The notes under the pieces were generated by a model, which was not told the origin of the DNA, ran no database searches, and was given only the letters and a program-made list of their open reading frames with translations. This document shows positions 22,196 through 36,200 of a stretch of DNA of 64,000 nt, in pieces (the stretch's first letter is position 1; each line of letters opens with the position of its first letter). Origin of the DNA: Misgurnus anguillicaudatus. Taxonomy: Eukaryota; Chordata; Actinopteri; Cypriniformes; Cobitidae. The DNA lies in assembly GCF_027580225.2 (NCBI RefSeq), contig NC_073356.2:16521501-16585500 (forward strand), written 5' to 3'. A program made the position numbers and the translations under genes.

Positions 22196-25100
22196 TGTAC
22201 ACAGACCTTTGACGCATGCACATTGCGACACAATCTCCTGGGCTAAATACTTCATTCTCCTGCAGGTGCATGCTTGACCTACGTGTAAAATGGTGCGAGT
22301 ACAGTAGCGCGCACTCTTCTGATGATAAAAATTGCGCCCCCGACATATGTGTAAAAATTAACCATACGTCGGCCTTCAGTTGTACATTGTAGGACCACTT
22401 TAAAGGATACCGTCTCTTTTATACCCTTTTCTGACAGTGCAGTTGGAGCGAAACAAAAAGGAGCCAAATGTCTAATACCTGGGTTGGGCTGGGGATTTGG
22501 ATTTAAGAGATTTTTGCAATGTAAATGAAAAATGGAGACCTACTAGGTTTCGAAAAAGCCACACACTAAGACTCAAATTTCAGAATTCCAGTCGACTTAT
22601 CTTTTTGGAAAACTTCCCATTGAGCCGCAAGAGGAAATGATGAAATGATATTAGTGCCCGTTTTGCATATATTGACCATGCTTTGAATTAGCTGACCGCG
22701 GGACAGTCCCTAAACACATAATTCTTAGTAGTCACAGTACGCGCTTATCGTAGGCCAACAAATGACATCTGCCTTTGATAACAGAAAGGGACCCTTGTTT
22801 ATACGAGAATGTGTTTGCCTTCAAACATATTGACACAAATGTACCATTTCCTGTCTCTGCGCTGTTACCCGCTGTTTGTTCTTAATATGGAAAGGTTAAG
22901 TTTGTTTCTGCGTCTTACAGCAGCTGTTCTTGTTCTGCCTATCTGTCTGGCCTCAGAACAGATGATAATTAAAGCCCACCAGACTGTCTGCACTTTCATC
23001 ATAGCATCTTATGTCTGCCTTATATGGAATAGATAGGGGTACAAAAGTCTAATGCCACGTCATGCTACACTTTCAGCATTAAAAATATTTGACCCCGGCC
23101 CACTGCCTATATGAGAAGCAACCGGATATGCTTTCACATGCTAAAGTGTTGTTTATTATCCGCACATCATAGATTCAACAAAATAGGTATACAGTTATTT
23201 TCAGTATGCTGTGATTTTATTTGTAGGTCACGCACTGAATTTATTTATCTGCAGGTGCTTTAGAGATTTTGGAATGCGTACAGTACAGTACAGTGCAGGT
23301 CTTTACAAGCCAAAACCTAGTTACTCAACATGGGTCCCTTAGCTATGTATATACACATGAATTCAAACAACCGATTGTTGGTGGTGACCTTTAAAAGTTC
23401 TCATGCAACGTCTGAGATTATTCCTGAATAGACATTCCATAAATGAGAATATGATTGTGCATAGTTAGATCATAATGGGCACGGCGTGAGTCATCGGCAA
23501 ACATTAAATCCGTGTGTAATGGTTATGTCGTACGTTTCTTTTCAAACATTGCACAATAAGAATTTTAAGCGAATTGTGCGGGAGTCAAGGAGATTAAAAG
23601 CGATGACACTAGTGGAAAATAAGCGCTGGCTGTATATGGCCCGCCCCCCTTCTGAGAAGGCTCCTATTTGCTCTGGGCAAATGGACCAGTTGCACAACCG
23701 TGCTACTAGCAGTGCTGTTCAAACGACTTCTCACAACAACCTGCCGTAAACAAAGGCACAAAAGCAAGCAGTGTCGGTTTGCAAAATCCTTTCAGACCCT
23801 TTTTGCCCCTCGCTATACCACGCTTACACAAGACCACCTCCAATCGCTCTATGATGCAAATAATAGATTCGAGTTGGAGCCTATAGAGGTAGCTTAATTA
23901 CGAAATAACGAAAGTTCAAGGAAACCTACATATTTGTGCATACCATTGTCTTGCATCACACAAATCCACAAACAGCACAAGCTTTTCTGCAGCATGGGGA
24001 CAAAACTTCATTTAAAAACATAATTTTTTTTAAACTTGCATGAAAATTAAAGCAGTTGTACAACAAACAACCCTCCACTGTCTTTCCATCATTAATGATG
24101 ATGAGTTGTTTAAAGCACAGGGCATCGTGGCGACCATAGGCATAGAGTAAATAGAGGCACGTTTCTGTTGAAGACGCCGACTTACAGCCAATAGAGAGGA
24201 TGTTGTGCAATCAATGAGCTAAGCTAATTATCATGAGATCAAATAGTGGCTCCATGGAAACCTCTCTTTACTTTTTCCAAAACAAAGCACAGTGGCCGTC
24301 TCTCTTATCCGTTTCCTTTGAAACGGCCACCGCTTTTCCGTCTCTTCCTGCTCTGTTTATTTCCAATGGCACATGGCCCTGCAGCCCATATGCGTGGACT
24401 TTGAGGAACCGTATGTCAGTTTGCTTGATAAGGAAATCTCGGCAAAACCTTTGCGTGACTGCTGTGAAATGACACAATGCTTATCTGTCTTTATGATGCA
24501 AGTAAACACTACTGACCAGTGTGGGAATATAAACACGAAACTATCCGTCTTACCTGTTGGACTGTAAATTTAGCTGCAGTGATATTAATTTAATGTGTGG
24601 ACTTAAGAGCTGAATACAAAAAACAAAGTTGGCCGGTCTGATGGAAATAGAGTAAATGTGCTTGGCTGACAGCATGTGTGGTCATAAAGAGTTGGGACAC
24701 ATTCCTTTTTGTTGTATAAATCCTATGGGATTTTCCCAATTAGTGTGCTGTTCCCATACATTACTAAAACCGCTTGCTCCATAATGCGGGTAATGAATTC
24801 CTCGTATCGCAGAGCCAAGCTACACGCTTTTACGTGTTTAAAGAGGATTTATGCCTATTAGGTCAAGTTCACTGATGGTCCATTGGGACTGAAAAGAGTT
24901 TGACATTTTCACCTCCCGACCTCGTGAGAATTTCCTAAAGCTCCCACACCAAAACAAGCCTATGCAATAAAATTCCTCACGGACCTGCACAATGATATTG
25001 AGTTATAAAAAACCCATAAAGCTGACACACATTCGAAACCTAATAATACAAAGCAAGTCTCACACGACAATGCCCATTTGCATATACTCTTTGCACACCT

Positions 25101-25474
25101 GATTAGGGTGAGACCAACATAGATGCCTATGTTTTTTCTTCCGCCTGCGGTAGGCTTATGACCCAAAGGCATCGTGGCAGATTGTATCACCGTGGCGTCA
25201 GATAAGCACTTGCGCAATATTATATGTGGCAGCAGTATGCTTGTGAAGGTGGATGTCGAAACCATTAACAAAAACAAGTACTGGGTGACTGAGAGAGCAA
25301 ACCTGGAGTGCAGGTACTTCTACTCAGTATATGCAGTGTTTGGTTAACCATCTGTTGTTTTCTAATGAATGCGGAGACAATTACGTTCGGAAGAATTACA
25401 AGTAAATAAGTCTCTTGTTTGGACACGTTGCAGATATAAAAAATGTCAAAAATGAGATGTATCTTATTATTTAC
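22196..25474. other. Repeat-poor intergenic DNA, no gene seen
   Basis: About 3.3 kb with no MITE ends and no recognisable exon. Several short frames overlap on both strands around 23480-24570 without motifs. Its unique character makes it a candidate for conserved non-coding sequence, which cannot be judged from one genome. Confidence 0.4.
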
Positions 25475-25689
25475 TAGTGCTGGGCAAAGATTAATTGCGA
25501 TTAATCACATACAAAATAAAAGTGATTTTAATAAATATATATATATGTAAATGTTTCTTAAATACATACGTGAATTTGTGTGTATTTATATATACATAAT
25601 AATTACAGACAGCACACACTCATAAATTATGCTAAAAATCACTTTTATTTTGTACGCGATTAATCGCGATTAATCTTTGGCCAGCACTA
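25475..25689. mobile_element. Small hAT MITE with TAGTGCTGGGCAAAGATTAAT ends
   Basis: The left TAGTGCTGGGCAAAGATTAA and right TTAATCTTTGGCCAGCACTA are inverted copies, and GCGATTAATC/GATTAATCGC repeats follow inside. Flanks TTATTTAC and GAATTTAC match at six of eight positions. 215 bp, non-coding. Confidence 0.75.
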
Positions 25690-25770
25690 GAATTTACTCA
25701 TCCTTACTGTATGCCATTCCCATTTTATTTCTCCCATCAAATGCACAAGGAGATGCTATGTAAATAATAT

Positions 25771-26735
25771 ACAGTGAGGAAAATAAGTATTTGAACACCC
25801 TGCTATTTTGCAAGGGGTCTGAAATTGTCATTGTAGGTGCATGTCCACCGTGAGTGACATAATCTAAAAAAAATCATGTATGATTTTTTAACTAAACTAT
25901 TTATTTGTATGATACAGCTGCAAATAACTATTTGAACACCTGAGAAAGTCAATGTTAATATTTGGTACAGTAGCCTTTTTACAGAGGTCAAACGTTTCCT
26001 GTAGTTTTTCACCAGGTTTACACACACTGCAGGAGGAATTTTGGCCCACTCGTCCACACAGATCTTCTCTAGATCAGTCAGATCTGGCCTGTCGCTGAGA
26101 AACACAGAGTTTGAGCTCCCTCCAAAGATTCTTTATTGGGTTTGGGTCTGACTCCTTGGGTATCCTGCCTGTGTGCTTCGGGTCATTGTCATGTTGGAAG
26201 ACCCCTCCTCGACCCTTGACCTTCTTGGGATGGTACTCATCATTCTTCTTCCTCCAAACACGTTTAGTGGAATTATGACCAAAAAGCTATATTTTGGTCT
26301 CATCTGACCACATGACTTTCTCCCATGACTCCTCTGGATCATCCAAATGGTCATTGGCAAAATTAAGACGGGCCTGGATATGTGCTGGTTTAAGCAGGGG
26401 AACCTTCCGTGCCATGCATGATTTTAAACCATGACGTTTAGTGTATTACCAACAGTATCCTTGTAAACGGTGGTCCCAGCTCTTTTTAGGTCATTGACCA
26501 GCTCCTCCCTTGTAGTTCTGGGCTGATTTCTCACCTTTCTTAGGATCATTAAGACCCCACGAGGTGAGATCTTGCATGGAGCACCAGTCCGAGTAAGATT
26601 GACCGTCATGTGTAGCTTCTTCCATTTTCTAATGATTGCTTCAACAGTGGATCTTTTTTCACCAAGCTGCTTGGCAATTTCCCCATAACCCTTTCCAGCC
26701 TTGTAGAGGTGTACAATTTTGTCTCTAGTGTCTAT
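25771..26735 (-). mobile_element. Truncated, internally deleted Tc1 element
   Basis: The left end is the classic fish Tc1 terminus, CAGTGAGGAAAATAAGTATT, following TA at 25769-25770. The other terminal repeat is missing. Homology fades after about 26735, within the sequence for the N-terminal helix-turn-helix of the transposase. Confidence 0.85.
25803..26735 (-). pseudogene. Tc1 transposase relic
   Basis: The frame at 26609-26424 reads [18 protein letters not shown] and [14 protein letters not shown], the Tc1 paired-like domain. The one at 26360-26133 covers part of the catalytic domain in a shifted frame, and 26105-25803 holds a C-terminal stretch ([26 protein letters not shown]). A central part of the catalytic domain has been lost, and frames change between pieces. 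Non-functional. Confidence 0.85.
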
Positions 26736-26775
26736 AAATAAACTGTGTTAGAAAAATAGTAGTGTTCTTAAAAGT

Positions 26776-26912
26776 TGCAATGTGTAACTTTCAAACATGC
26801 AATATAATTTCATATACGTAAATATATGGAACTGCATTGTTTTTAGTACCTAAGCTGTTTTAACCTACATACACCACGGGTCTCCTTACATGGAAGTTGC
26901 CGTCATGCACCT
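26776..26912. mobile_element. Fragment of the AAAGGTGCA(A/G)TGTGTAA MITE family
   Basis: AAGTTGCAATGTGTAACTTT and GGGTCTCCTTACATGGAAGTTGCC match the copy at 28101-28482. The right half is absent. Confidence 0.5.
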
Positions 26913-28100
26913 ATATTTTTTTAATTAATTGTATTGTAGATATTTGTAATCACAACATAATTCCCATAGCAACAGTTGTTTTTCCAGTTTTAATGAGCTT
27001 ACTATTATTCTAAATGTGGTAAAAGTATTAATAAAACATGAGTAAGTGACCCTTAACCTTTGAACAGCAGTCTGTAGTATATCAGATAGAAAATATTGTG
27101 CATAAATATAAACATTGTTTTGCAGTAATACAGAGAAAGACATCTGAAGTCTGGATTTCAGATGTGTTGCATTAACCAATTAATCCAGAGGTCTGCAGAC
27201 TTTTCTTTCTCTGATAAATGGACAAAGTGCATGTATTGGGAATATATACTCAGAGCTGGCAGCATCTCTCTTTCTTTGTGACTCACGGTGACTCACGCGG
27301 TAGTTATGCTCTCTCTTTCTTTATAACCGCTGCAAGGCAACCATCACGTTAATATTCAGTACAGTCAGGCGCTACGGTGCACACAAACACACACTGGTTC
27401 CCATTATGGCCTCTGTTGGGGATGAGTCAGAGGGGTGAGGAGGGAATCCTTTCCTCAGAATGAATGAATGGTCGTGTTGTGAGATTGTAACGAATATGCT
27501 ACCTGATGATAAAAAATATCTACGACCGAATTAGCTGACAAAGAAAAGGTGCACTGGAGCATGTCAGCCAATGGTCATTTTATTCACTATGATTAATTTA
27601 TGACCTCATTTGTACACAATGAATGTTTGTGAAAACCTAATCTTGTTTTTATTTCAGAAGGTGTCCTATTAATTAAAGGTGCACTTTTTGTATTTGTTTT
27701 GCTGTCTGATATGACAATGTTTTAGCTCTGCTTACACCCATCAACATGCATGCAAAATGTAAAATTTAAATTGATGTATTTGCAGACATTTTCTCAAAGG
27801 GAAAATGCATGCATATTACCGACAATTCAGTGCAAAAGGGAGTTTAGTTGATGCTACCCCGAATTAATAAATGAGTGACGATTCACTGAATTAAATACAT
27901 TAAATCATACTTTATTGCTAAATATCACAATGTACAGTTGTGGACAAAAATATTTGCACCCTTGGTAAATATGAGCAAAGAAAGCTGTGAAAATAAATCT
28001 ACGTTTCTCATTTTGAGCTTTAAATGTAAAAAAATATATAATACAAAAATATGTTTTATTGAAGTAAAACTATTGAACTCGGGGATGGGAAATTACATTA

Positions 28101-28482
28101 TTAAAGGTGCAGTGTGTAATTTTAGAAGGATCTCTTGACAGAAATGCAAAATAATATACAAAACTATATTATCAGTGGTGTATAAAGACCTTTAATAATG
28201 AACTGTTATCTATTTATTACCTTAGAATGAGGCATTTTTATGTACATACACAGAGGGTCCCCTTACATTGAAGTCGCCATTTTGGGCCGCCATGTTTCTA
28301 CAGAAGCCCTTATCGGACAAACTTTTTTTAATAAGTTGTCTCCGATGATAACATGTTTTTCCGGGCTACCGTAGATTCTCTATGCGTTTCAAAAGCGAGG
28401 GGTGAGCTGTGGACTGAGCTGTTGGTTGCAATTCACAACCTCACCACTAGATGCCGCTAAAATGTACACATTGCACCTTTAA
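28101..28482. mobile_element. MITE with TTAAAGGTGCAGTGTGTAA ends
   Basis: The left TTAAAGGTGCAGTGTGTAATTTTAG and right CTAAAATGTACACATTGCACCTTTAA are inverted copies. 382 bp, non-coding; it lies within a decayed Tc1-like element. Confidence 0.8.
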
Positions 28483-28525
28483 ATAAATGTTTTTCTCTAA
28501 TACACACTGGACACAATTATTGGCA

Positions 28526-28722
28526 CCCTATAAAGCACCTATGAAGAACCATACGGGGGTGATATAGCACCACTATAGCACCAGATATGGTTCTATATAG
28601 CACACTATAGTTATACATAAGTAACACATGAGTGCTATATGGCACTTCAAATGGTTCCCTTATGATTACGAGCCAGTGAACCACTTTTAGTGCTGTTTAG
28701 CACCGTTTGTTTTTAAAGTGTA
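28526..28722. mobile_element. MITE of the GTGCTATATAGCACC family
   Basis: Repeats of TATAGCACC, GGTTCTATATAGCAC and AGTGCTATATGGCAC end in CACCGTTTGTTTTTAAAGTG. It is a diverged relative of the far more regular palindrome at 50637-50943. Confidence 0.55.
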
Positions 28723-29230
28723 TAGTATATTCCCTCCGATATTAAACATTTTTGTTGATTAGAAACATGATGTTGTCCAGTCATGAGTCATGACTTCCTG
28801 TTTCACAGGGGAATAAATATTAAGTAACACAAAGCCCAAATCCCCCTATTCATTCATTACAATGGGTACACCCAAAGACTATAAATCGGATGTTCAGCAA
28901 AAGATTGTTGAGTAGCACAAAGTAGAAAGTGGCTTTAAGAAATAGTCAGAAAGCTTAAAATTAAGCTTAATTGTGGCCAACGTCCATTTGAGAAAAATTT
29001 ATAATGTGATGATTTCCCCCCATAAATATTTTTTTATCATGAAACATTGGATTTTTGTGATTTTTTTAAAGCTCAAAATGAGAATATTGTTGATTTTTTA
29101 AACAGCTTTCTTTGCTCATATTTACAAAGGGTATGTCTAGGCAACAACGGTCACTTCCGATACATGTTAGCATGGCCATACTATTTTGCTACACAATAAA
29201 ATGCATATTATTTTCCGCAACAAAAGCAGT

Positions 29231-29350
29231 ACACAAAAAATGCTGGCTTATTTTAAACCCAGAAATGGGTCAAAAAGAGACCAACACAGTTAAATTAACC
29301 CAGAAAATGTTTATATTTGACTCAACAATTTAACGCAATGCTGGGTTCAT
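29231..29350. mobile_element. Small MITE with ACCCAGC ends
   Basis: Segments AAAATGCTGG...AACCCAG on the left and CAATGCTGGGTTCAT on the right pair as inverted repeats. Related to the partial copy at 1-82. Confidence 0.5.
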
Positions 29351-30233
29351 ATCAACAAAGCACTCTAAAAATTCTGTTTTTTAGTATAATATAAATTTTT
29401 AAGTATATACTTTTAAAGCATAGTATAAGACAAATCGGCACACAACATAATTTAATCAAAGAAAGTGTATGAGAGAAGGCGGTAACAGAAAAGCGAGTAA
29501 TGTTTGGGTTGTCACATAGTCTGTCGGCTCCCATATGGCGAAGCAACTTTATGTAAAATAACCAATTTTCGAAGTATGCAGTTTCATTACATTGACAACA
29601 TGGCACCAGATGTCAAACCGCAACACATAAATATTAATTATAATAGCTTGTAATGTTAATGATCTATCTTCTACACTTCTGCTCTTGTCAGAGCTAGTCG
29701 TAATTACACCAGCAATACTGGTTAGTGTTTCTGACTCATTCATGACTGACATAAAAGCTATGAGACACAATAATGCCATAGTAGGGTGGATCAAGTTCCA
29801 GGGATTTTCTATTGTTTTTGCACATAAAATGCCTCTCAGTGACTCTTTTGGTATCTACACTGCAAACAGTAAACAAATGCAGACGCTAAACGTTTTGAGT
29901 CATGAAAAAACAATGCTAAATAAAACCTGCATTTTTTTAAGGCATATTTCGACCAAACCATCCTATCGATCACTGACCTTGCTTGGCACTTGCAACACAT
30001 ATGTCGCAAATCTAAAACTGTTGAAAACAAAATTTCGCAGTCCAGCATGATTTCATAATGTGTGATTTACAACAAAGCAAATATATATCCATGCAACCAC
30101 CCGCAATTAACATAACTGAGCATACATTTACATACAAAGAAGTGTTATCATGTCATCTCTGATTTAAAACAGTACACAAATGTCATTGTCTAAAAACGCA
30201 CACATGATTACAGAATGGCAATGAAAATTCATC
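29351..30233 (-). other. 3' flank of cibar1
   Basis: This is the DNA immediately beyond the cibar1 stop codon and presumably holds its 3' untranslated region. No canonical AATAAA on the minus strand was found close to the stop. The overlapping frames at 29685-30050 (plus) and 30048-29836 (minus) show no recognisable domain and are read as chance. Confidence 0.4.
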
Positions 30234-33200
30234 TTAATGCTCATCATCTGTCACTTCCTCTACATCATCCTCATCATCTTCATCTTCTTCCTCATCCTGT
30301 TTCCTGTGCCTGCTAGACGTTCTGGACTACACCAAAAAGAAAAGCCTTTTAATTGCAGTTTTGGGTACAATGCGACTGAGTCATTCTAATGAGATTCACA
30401 TAATGCAAAGATCTCTGTGCTGTTTAATAGAAAATCATGTGTATATCCCTGAAGTCAAAAGCATGAGATCCTAAGCTGATTGTAACTATAAATATAATGT
30501 AATAGTTATTTTAGCTAGAATATAAAATATGAGACATGCTATAAAAACACTTACCTGTAATGTACCTGATTTACTCATTGACGTACCAGTTTGATTCAAA
30601 GACAATTTTGAATTGGCACGAACTATTTCTAACCGTGACTGGTAATCAGGGGGGTGCAGTGAATTCCTAAAAACCTGTCAAGGAAACAAAAGGGATTAAG
30701 GGTTACTACTTGAGGACACTTGCATCCTGATGTTTGCACAAAAAAACATTAAAGGGGTCATGACATGTTTTTTATATAGTATTTCATTATGTTCCCTAAG
30801 GTCTAATTATAATATAACTAAAGTTAATAAAGTTTTTTCTGACTTTGCCTTTCTTTTAATGTGTACACAATGTGCACAAAGTCCATGCTAAAGAGTGTTA
30901 TTGTCAAATATCACTTTCTTGAGCTACAGCAGACGCATAGGACTCAATACGGCGTAGTCCACTATGGCGAAGCCTATCCATAAGTTCGAATACTTTTGTG
31001 CATATGAAGAAATACAACACAGATTTTTTTTTGAGGGAGGTGTTTTAGCAGACCAAAGCGCTTGGGATGTGTGTAGAATTTACATTTTTAGAGAGGTGCA
31101 CGTCAGGCTACGTGGTGTTACGTACAGCATACACCATAGGTCTGACGCAGAAGTATAAATCAGGTTTAAGTTATAGTCCTGCAGTTATTACTATGTTACT
31201 ACCTCAACCTGGACAAATGAATACATACCTATCTTTTTTCAATGCGTGCACTGTACAGCACGTTGTCAATGTGTTAGCATTTAGCCTAGCCCCATTCATT
31301 CCTATGGTACCAAAAAAAAAGTTTTATTTTGTGGCACCATACTTACTGGTATAACTCCTCATGTAACAGTCTTTAAATAGGGAAAAACACGGAAGTGTTT
31401 GGTGGCTTACCTGTTTGGTACCATAGGAATAAATGGCTCTAGGCTAAATGCTAACACATTCACGATGTGCTGTACAGTGCACGCATTGAAAAAAGATAGA
31501 TATGTATTAATTCGTCTAAGTTGAGGTTATAACATAGTTTAATATGGCAAAAGGGTAGACTATTCCTTTAAAATCACAAAAAAGATCGCCAACGCGGTTA
31601 TTTGTAACAGTGAAACATAACAGAAACACACTAAATTCATATGAAATTATATTTATAGTACACATTAAATGTTAATATAATTATACATGATTTTCGAGGA
31701 TACATCACTCCTATTACCTACCAAACACAATGAAACACATAGCAGCATTGTGAAGCAGTGTGACTTTCTTATAAGGCATTTAGATTCTCGCTGTTGCCCG
31801 CTAGTGTTACTCGTAATATATAAAAAAATATGATAAGTATATATTAAAGTAGATGGCCACCAGTAATAAAATATTAAACCATTAAATCTATATTATTCAC
31901 ACATTATACACAACTAATTAAAATATAAAAATGTTACTAGTTATTATTAACGATAATCATTACCTACAGCAGAGTTCATAAAATATCACTGTTGACTATA
32001 TTCATGAAATGTCCGAAAATGTAAAGAGAAACAGTAATTTCACAGATTTACCAGCAGGTGTCATTGAAATGAATGGGCTTCAGTGCTGCGTTTGGATCTA
32101 TGGGTCACTACATGACACGCTGTTACTTCCGCATTCCATTCTTCCAACGGACGTCTATGTGAGTGTCGTAACTCTCTTATTATACGACTCTGGCCCTCCT
32201 CAAATAAAGCATGTAGTCCTCGGTCTGGAACTTTTGATTATAATGAAACCAATTTTTTATAATCCTCTCCCCCCAAAGGGGTTAAAGCCTGGTTTCTTTA
32301 GAGAAGACGAAAAATATGGAGTGATTTTACAGACTATTTTTTAAAACTATTCACAAGTTGTATTTGCAATTGTGCGTGCTTCTTCGTGTGCAATTTCGTT
32401 TCCACAAACGTACATCCCTGCCAAATTTCAAAAGGTAAGGCAAAGTCCATTTGCAATTCTATTTCCCATGTTGCACGAGTTATAACCCTGTCATATTTAA
32501 AATCGCTAGAGCAATTACCCATTTGGTATTTCACTTCCTCTGCGTTGCGTATTCGGCGCCTGCCAAGTTTTGAATGAAATCGCAATTACCTTTGCATTTG
32601 TGTTTACAATGCCTTGCATCAGGCTAAAAAATAACCAAAGAGTTTCGCTATTTTTCCTATTTAAGACTCTTCTGTAGTTACATCGTGTACCAAGACTGAT
32701 GGGAAAAAATAAAGGTTGCGTTGCGATTTTCTAGGCAGATATAACTATACGAAAATAGTCCTCTTGGTTACTTTCAATAGCAGGGGACTATTTTCAGGCA
32801 GTGCGTAATATCACTACACCTACTGCAGCCATGTTACAGCAGCAAAGTCCTTGATTATTACGCCACAATGAGAGTATAGTTCACAGCCTTATCTGCCTAG
32901 AATATCGCAACTTTTAATTTTTCGTCGGTATACGATGTAACTACAGAAAAGTTTTAAATAGGAAAAATTTTGAAACTCTATGGTTATTTTTTAGTGCAAT
33001 GCTAAGGGTCTAATCAGATTCAATGGATTATGCTAAGCTATGCTAGCCCCAGACCCGGAGATCGGCTGAATGGATTACAAAACGATAAGAATCATGTTTA
33101 ACTCTAGGGGAGCTGAAAAATTAGCATATTTTTTTAAAAAGTGGAGTGTCCCTTTAAATGAAAGTAGGTGTAGTTATCCTGCTGTAGGCAAATCATACAA

Positions 33201-36200
33201 AAATGATCGTGGACTCTGCTTTTTCTGGAGCACAATTTTAAAAGTGCATTTTTTAAGACGAAGAGGACATTTTAAGCTATGCAATCCGCAAGATGTATTA
33301 ATGATATGTCTTATATATCAAAAGCTCAAGGAAAATTTGATTTAGCACCCCTTTATACCAATACCGAAATTGTTTAAATTAAAAAGAAATAAATGTTTAC
33401 ACTTTCTGTCCTGGTGAGGGTGTGCCAACAAACACGGTCACCTCACTTTATTAAGTCTGGTTAAACATTACAGCAACATTACATATATTTATGACCCATC
33501 CCTACATGCTATAGTTGTGTCTTCATAAACCTGTCACCATGTGTCATTATATGACTATTAAATTGTCCAGATCCAATTACAGGCAAAGTTCAAACATGAA
33601 CGAGGAAGCGTTTCCACAAAAATCCCTAGTGAACAATATTCATGTGATGTTTCCACGCCATCCCAAAGAAAGATTAACAACCCTGGTGCATAAAATTAGT
33701 TTTGGCATGGCAAACTCTGAATTTATAAATAAATGCATTCCACAGCTGACTGAACACGCTTTGCAAGATGCCTCCCAAGTTTCTTTTACATATTAGGATT
33801 GGAGAGATTGAAAGCACCCTTGAAAGCAAAGCTTTCATCATTATGACAGTGGGGACATCTCGAGAGAAAAAGGATATAATGTGATTAGACATTAAGACAG
33901 ACAAGCTTAAACTAGCAGCACCCTGTGGAGCAGAAGTGCTGGTGCACAGTGCTCACCTCAAGGTCTCCTTCCTCATCAATATTCTTAATGTGCTGGTAAG
34001 CCGTTGTGTACGTTTCCAAAGCCTTGGCATGAAAGGCCATCTCAACAGTCACGAATTCACTCAAAATTTTCTACAGGGAACACAAAACATTTCAATTATT
34101 ATGCGCATTATTATTTAAAATTTAAAAGCATTATTAAACAAAAAATTAATCAGGGTTTAGTATTAAATGTATTCTGTGCACTTTGTGTAATACTGTTTTC
34201 CTTTTCATTAAGTCACAAATCAAGCTGATATTTTTGCAGACATGAAAACAGTCTAAGGGACCTTGATGTCTTGAATTTTCTGCTTTTCAAAGTCATCTAT
34301 TGTCTCCTCCAGCTGTCGGGTCGTGCGCGTGGCATCCATCGTGGCTCTTTGCAGTTCACTCTCGGCCTTTCGTGACACAACAGACAAAAGTAAAGTACAA
34401 AGTGTTCCAAGCACTGGAGACTCACAGGATGTGACACCGTGAGCTTTCAAACAAGTGAAATTAGATGGCACATATCAGGTTAAGTATAACTGACGTATTA
34501 ATGCCAGACTGATCTTGTTTGGCTGTTCTTTGAACCCACCTGTGACTGTGAAAAACTGTCAAGGAACGATCTGTAATTCTGTGGTTTATGTTTGGACACA
34601 TACAGTGGTTTCCAAATGTCCCAATGATTGTCCTGAATATAATACCATTTTAATTACACTGTAATGCCTCTCAATTAATGACGTCATCTCTAGATGATTA
34701 CATGTCAATCATACTTTACATCCGCAAAAATGCGGTAGCTGGCACCAAATACACATAAACAAGTTCACCTGGACTGAAGCAACCTGATGAACTACAGTCG
34801 TTTACGGTAAGGCAGAATTCTACCGTAAATGAAATATTAATAGGCTATATGTTTTTTCACAATGAGATGGACAGCCAAGGCTAATTGTTATTAAATCCAG
34901 ATAAACTGCAAGACAGGTTAGATATGGTACTGTATGCCATATGAAAAGTATTTAAGAATTAAGAGTTGGTCTTTAAAAAGCATTTTTCCAAAAGGTACAC
35001 TTTGGAGGGGGCATCTTATATTCGGGACAATACGGTAATTTAAATGCGGAAACAAACTGGAGGGCTTTGAAGAAACACATTTTGACCATATTTTATGTAA
35101 ATAGTTATATTTCTATGCATTTTGAAATATTCTCAAATCATGTCGGAAAAACATGGCATGAGTTCCTGTTTGGCTTAGTGGTAGAGCATTGTGTTAGCAA
35201 CACAAAAGGTCTTCGGTTCCAACCCAGGAAACACATATACAAAAAATGTATGCCTTGTAATGCCCTTTTTAAGCCCTTTTTATGAAAGCGTCTGGCATGT
35301 ATGAAATGTAGATTATGAGATTTGTGTAGTCTGTGGCAACTTAAATGCAAATATAATTATAATGTAGATAAAAGGGGAAATCTAATACCATGGGTAACAC
35401 TTTACAATAAGGTTGTTTTTGTTAACATTAGTTAATGCAATACTTCTACAACATTTATTCATCTTAGTTCATGTTTATTTCAGCATTTACGAATACATTT
35501 TAAATCAACTTGTAACCTTTAACACTAGTTAGTGCACAGTGAACTAACATGAACAGCTGGCATGAACAAATAATAACAACATTAACAAAATGCTGAAAAC
35601 CTACATTGCTCACCTTTAGTTCATGTTAGCGAATTAATTTACTAATGGTACCAAATACCTATTTTAAAGTAATGCCATATTATGAAATTGCAAATTGGAT
35701 GCAATTTTACTATTTAACTGTACACTAAAACTTGGGCTGATAATATATGTTGCAATAGTACAAAGCATTAAAGGGATAGTTCATCCAAAATTGAAAATTC
35801 TGTCATTATTTTTTCTCTTTCATGTTGTAAAAAATCTGTATGAATTTCTTTTTCTGATGAACATGAAGGAAGATTTTGAGGAATGTTTGCAACCAAACTG
35901 ATTATGAGCCCCATTTACTTCCATAGTAGGAAAAAATAATACTATAGAAGTAAATGGGGCGCATGAACAGTTTTTTACAAACATTCCTCAAAATATCTTG
36001 CTCCGTGTTCATCAAAACAAAGAAATTTATACAACATAAGGGTGAGTAAATGATGACAGAATAAAAATTTTTGGGTGAACTATCCCTTTAAATGACAAAA
36101 ATCCGAAAATAAATGAACATTTTCGATGATTTAGCATGATGTTATTTCTAAAAGGCATTTAAACTAAAAAAAAAATAGTCTGTCATTTATGTTTTGTGAA

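Larger units (their letters stand above)
27935..29131 (+). mobile_element. Degenerate Tc1-like element holding two MITE insertions
   Basis: After TA at 27933-27934 the left end reads CAGTTGTGGACAAAAATATT, then GTAAATATGAGCAAAGAAAGC. The right end repeats AAACAGCTTTCTTTGCTCATATTTAC in reverse (29100-29124), with AAAGCTCAAAATGAGAA pairing inside; the outermost right bases are missing. A short relic of transposase start is at 28862 (MGTPKDYKSDVQQKIVE, then a stop, then HKVESGFKK), which fits a Tc1 N-terminus. MITEs at 28101-28482 and 28526-28722 inserted later. Confidence 0.7.

Noticed and set aside
29685..30050. Frames on both strands beyond the cibar1 stop as an extra exon
   Set aside because: The cibar1 reading frame ends cleanly at the expected acidic tail and reaches the family's usual length without it.
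35166..35240. Possible functional tRNA gene
   Set aside because: Boxes A and B are present, but the acceptor and anticodon stems do not pair and a SINE tail follows.
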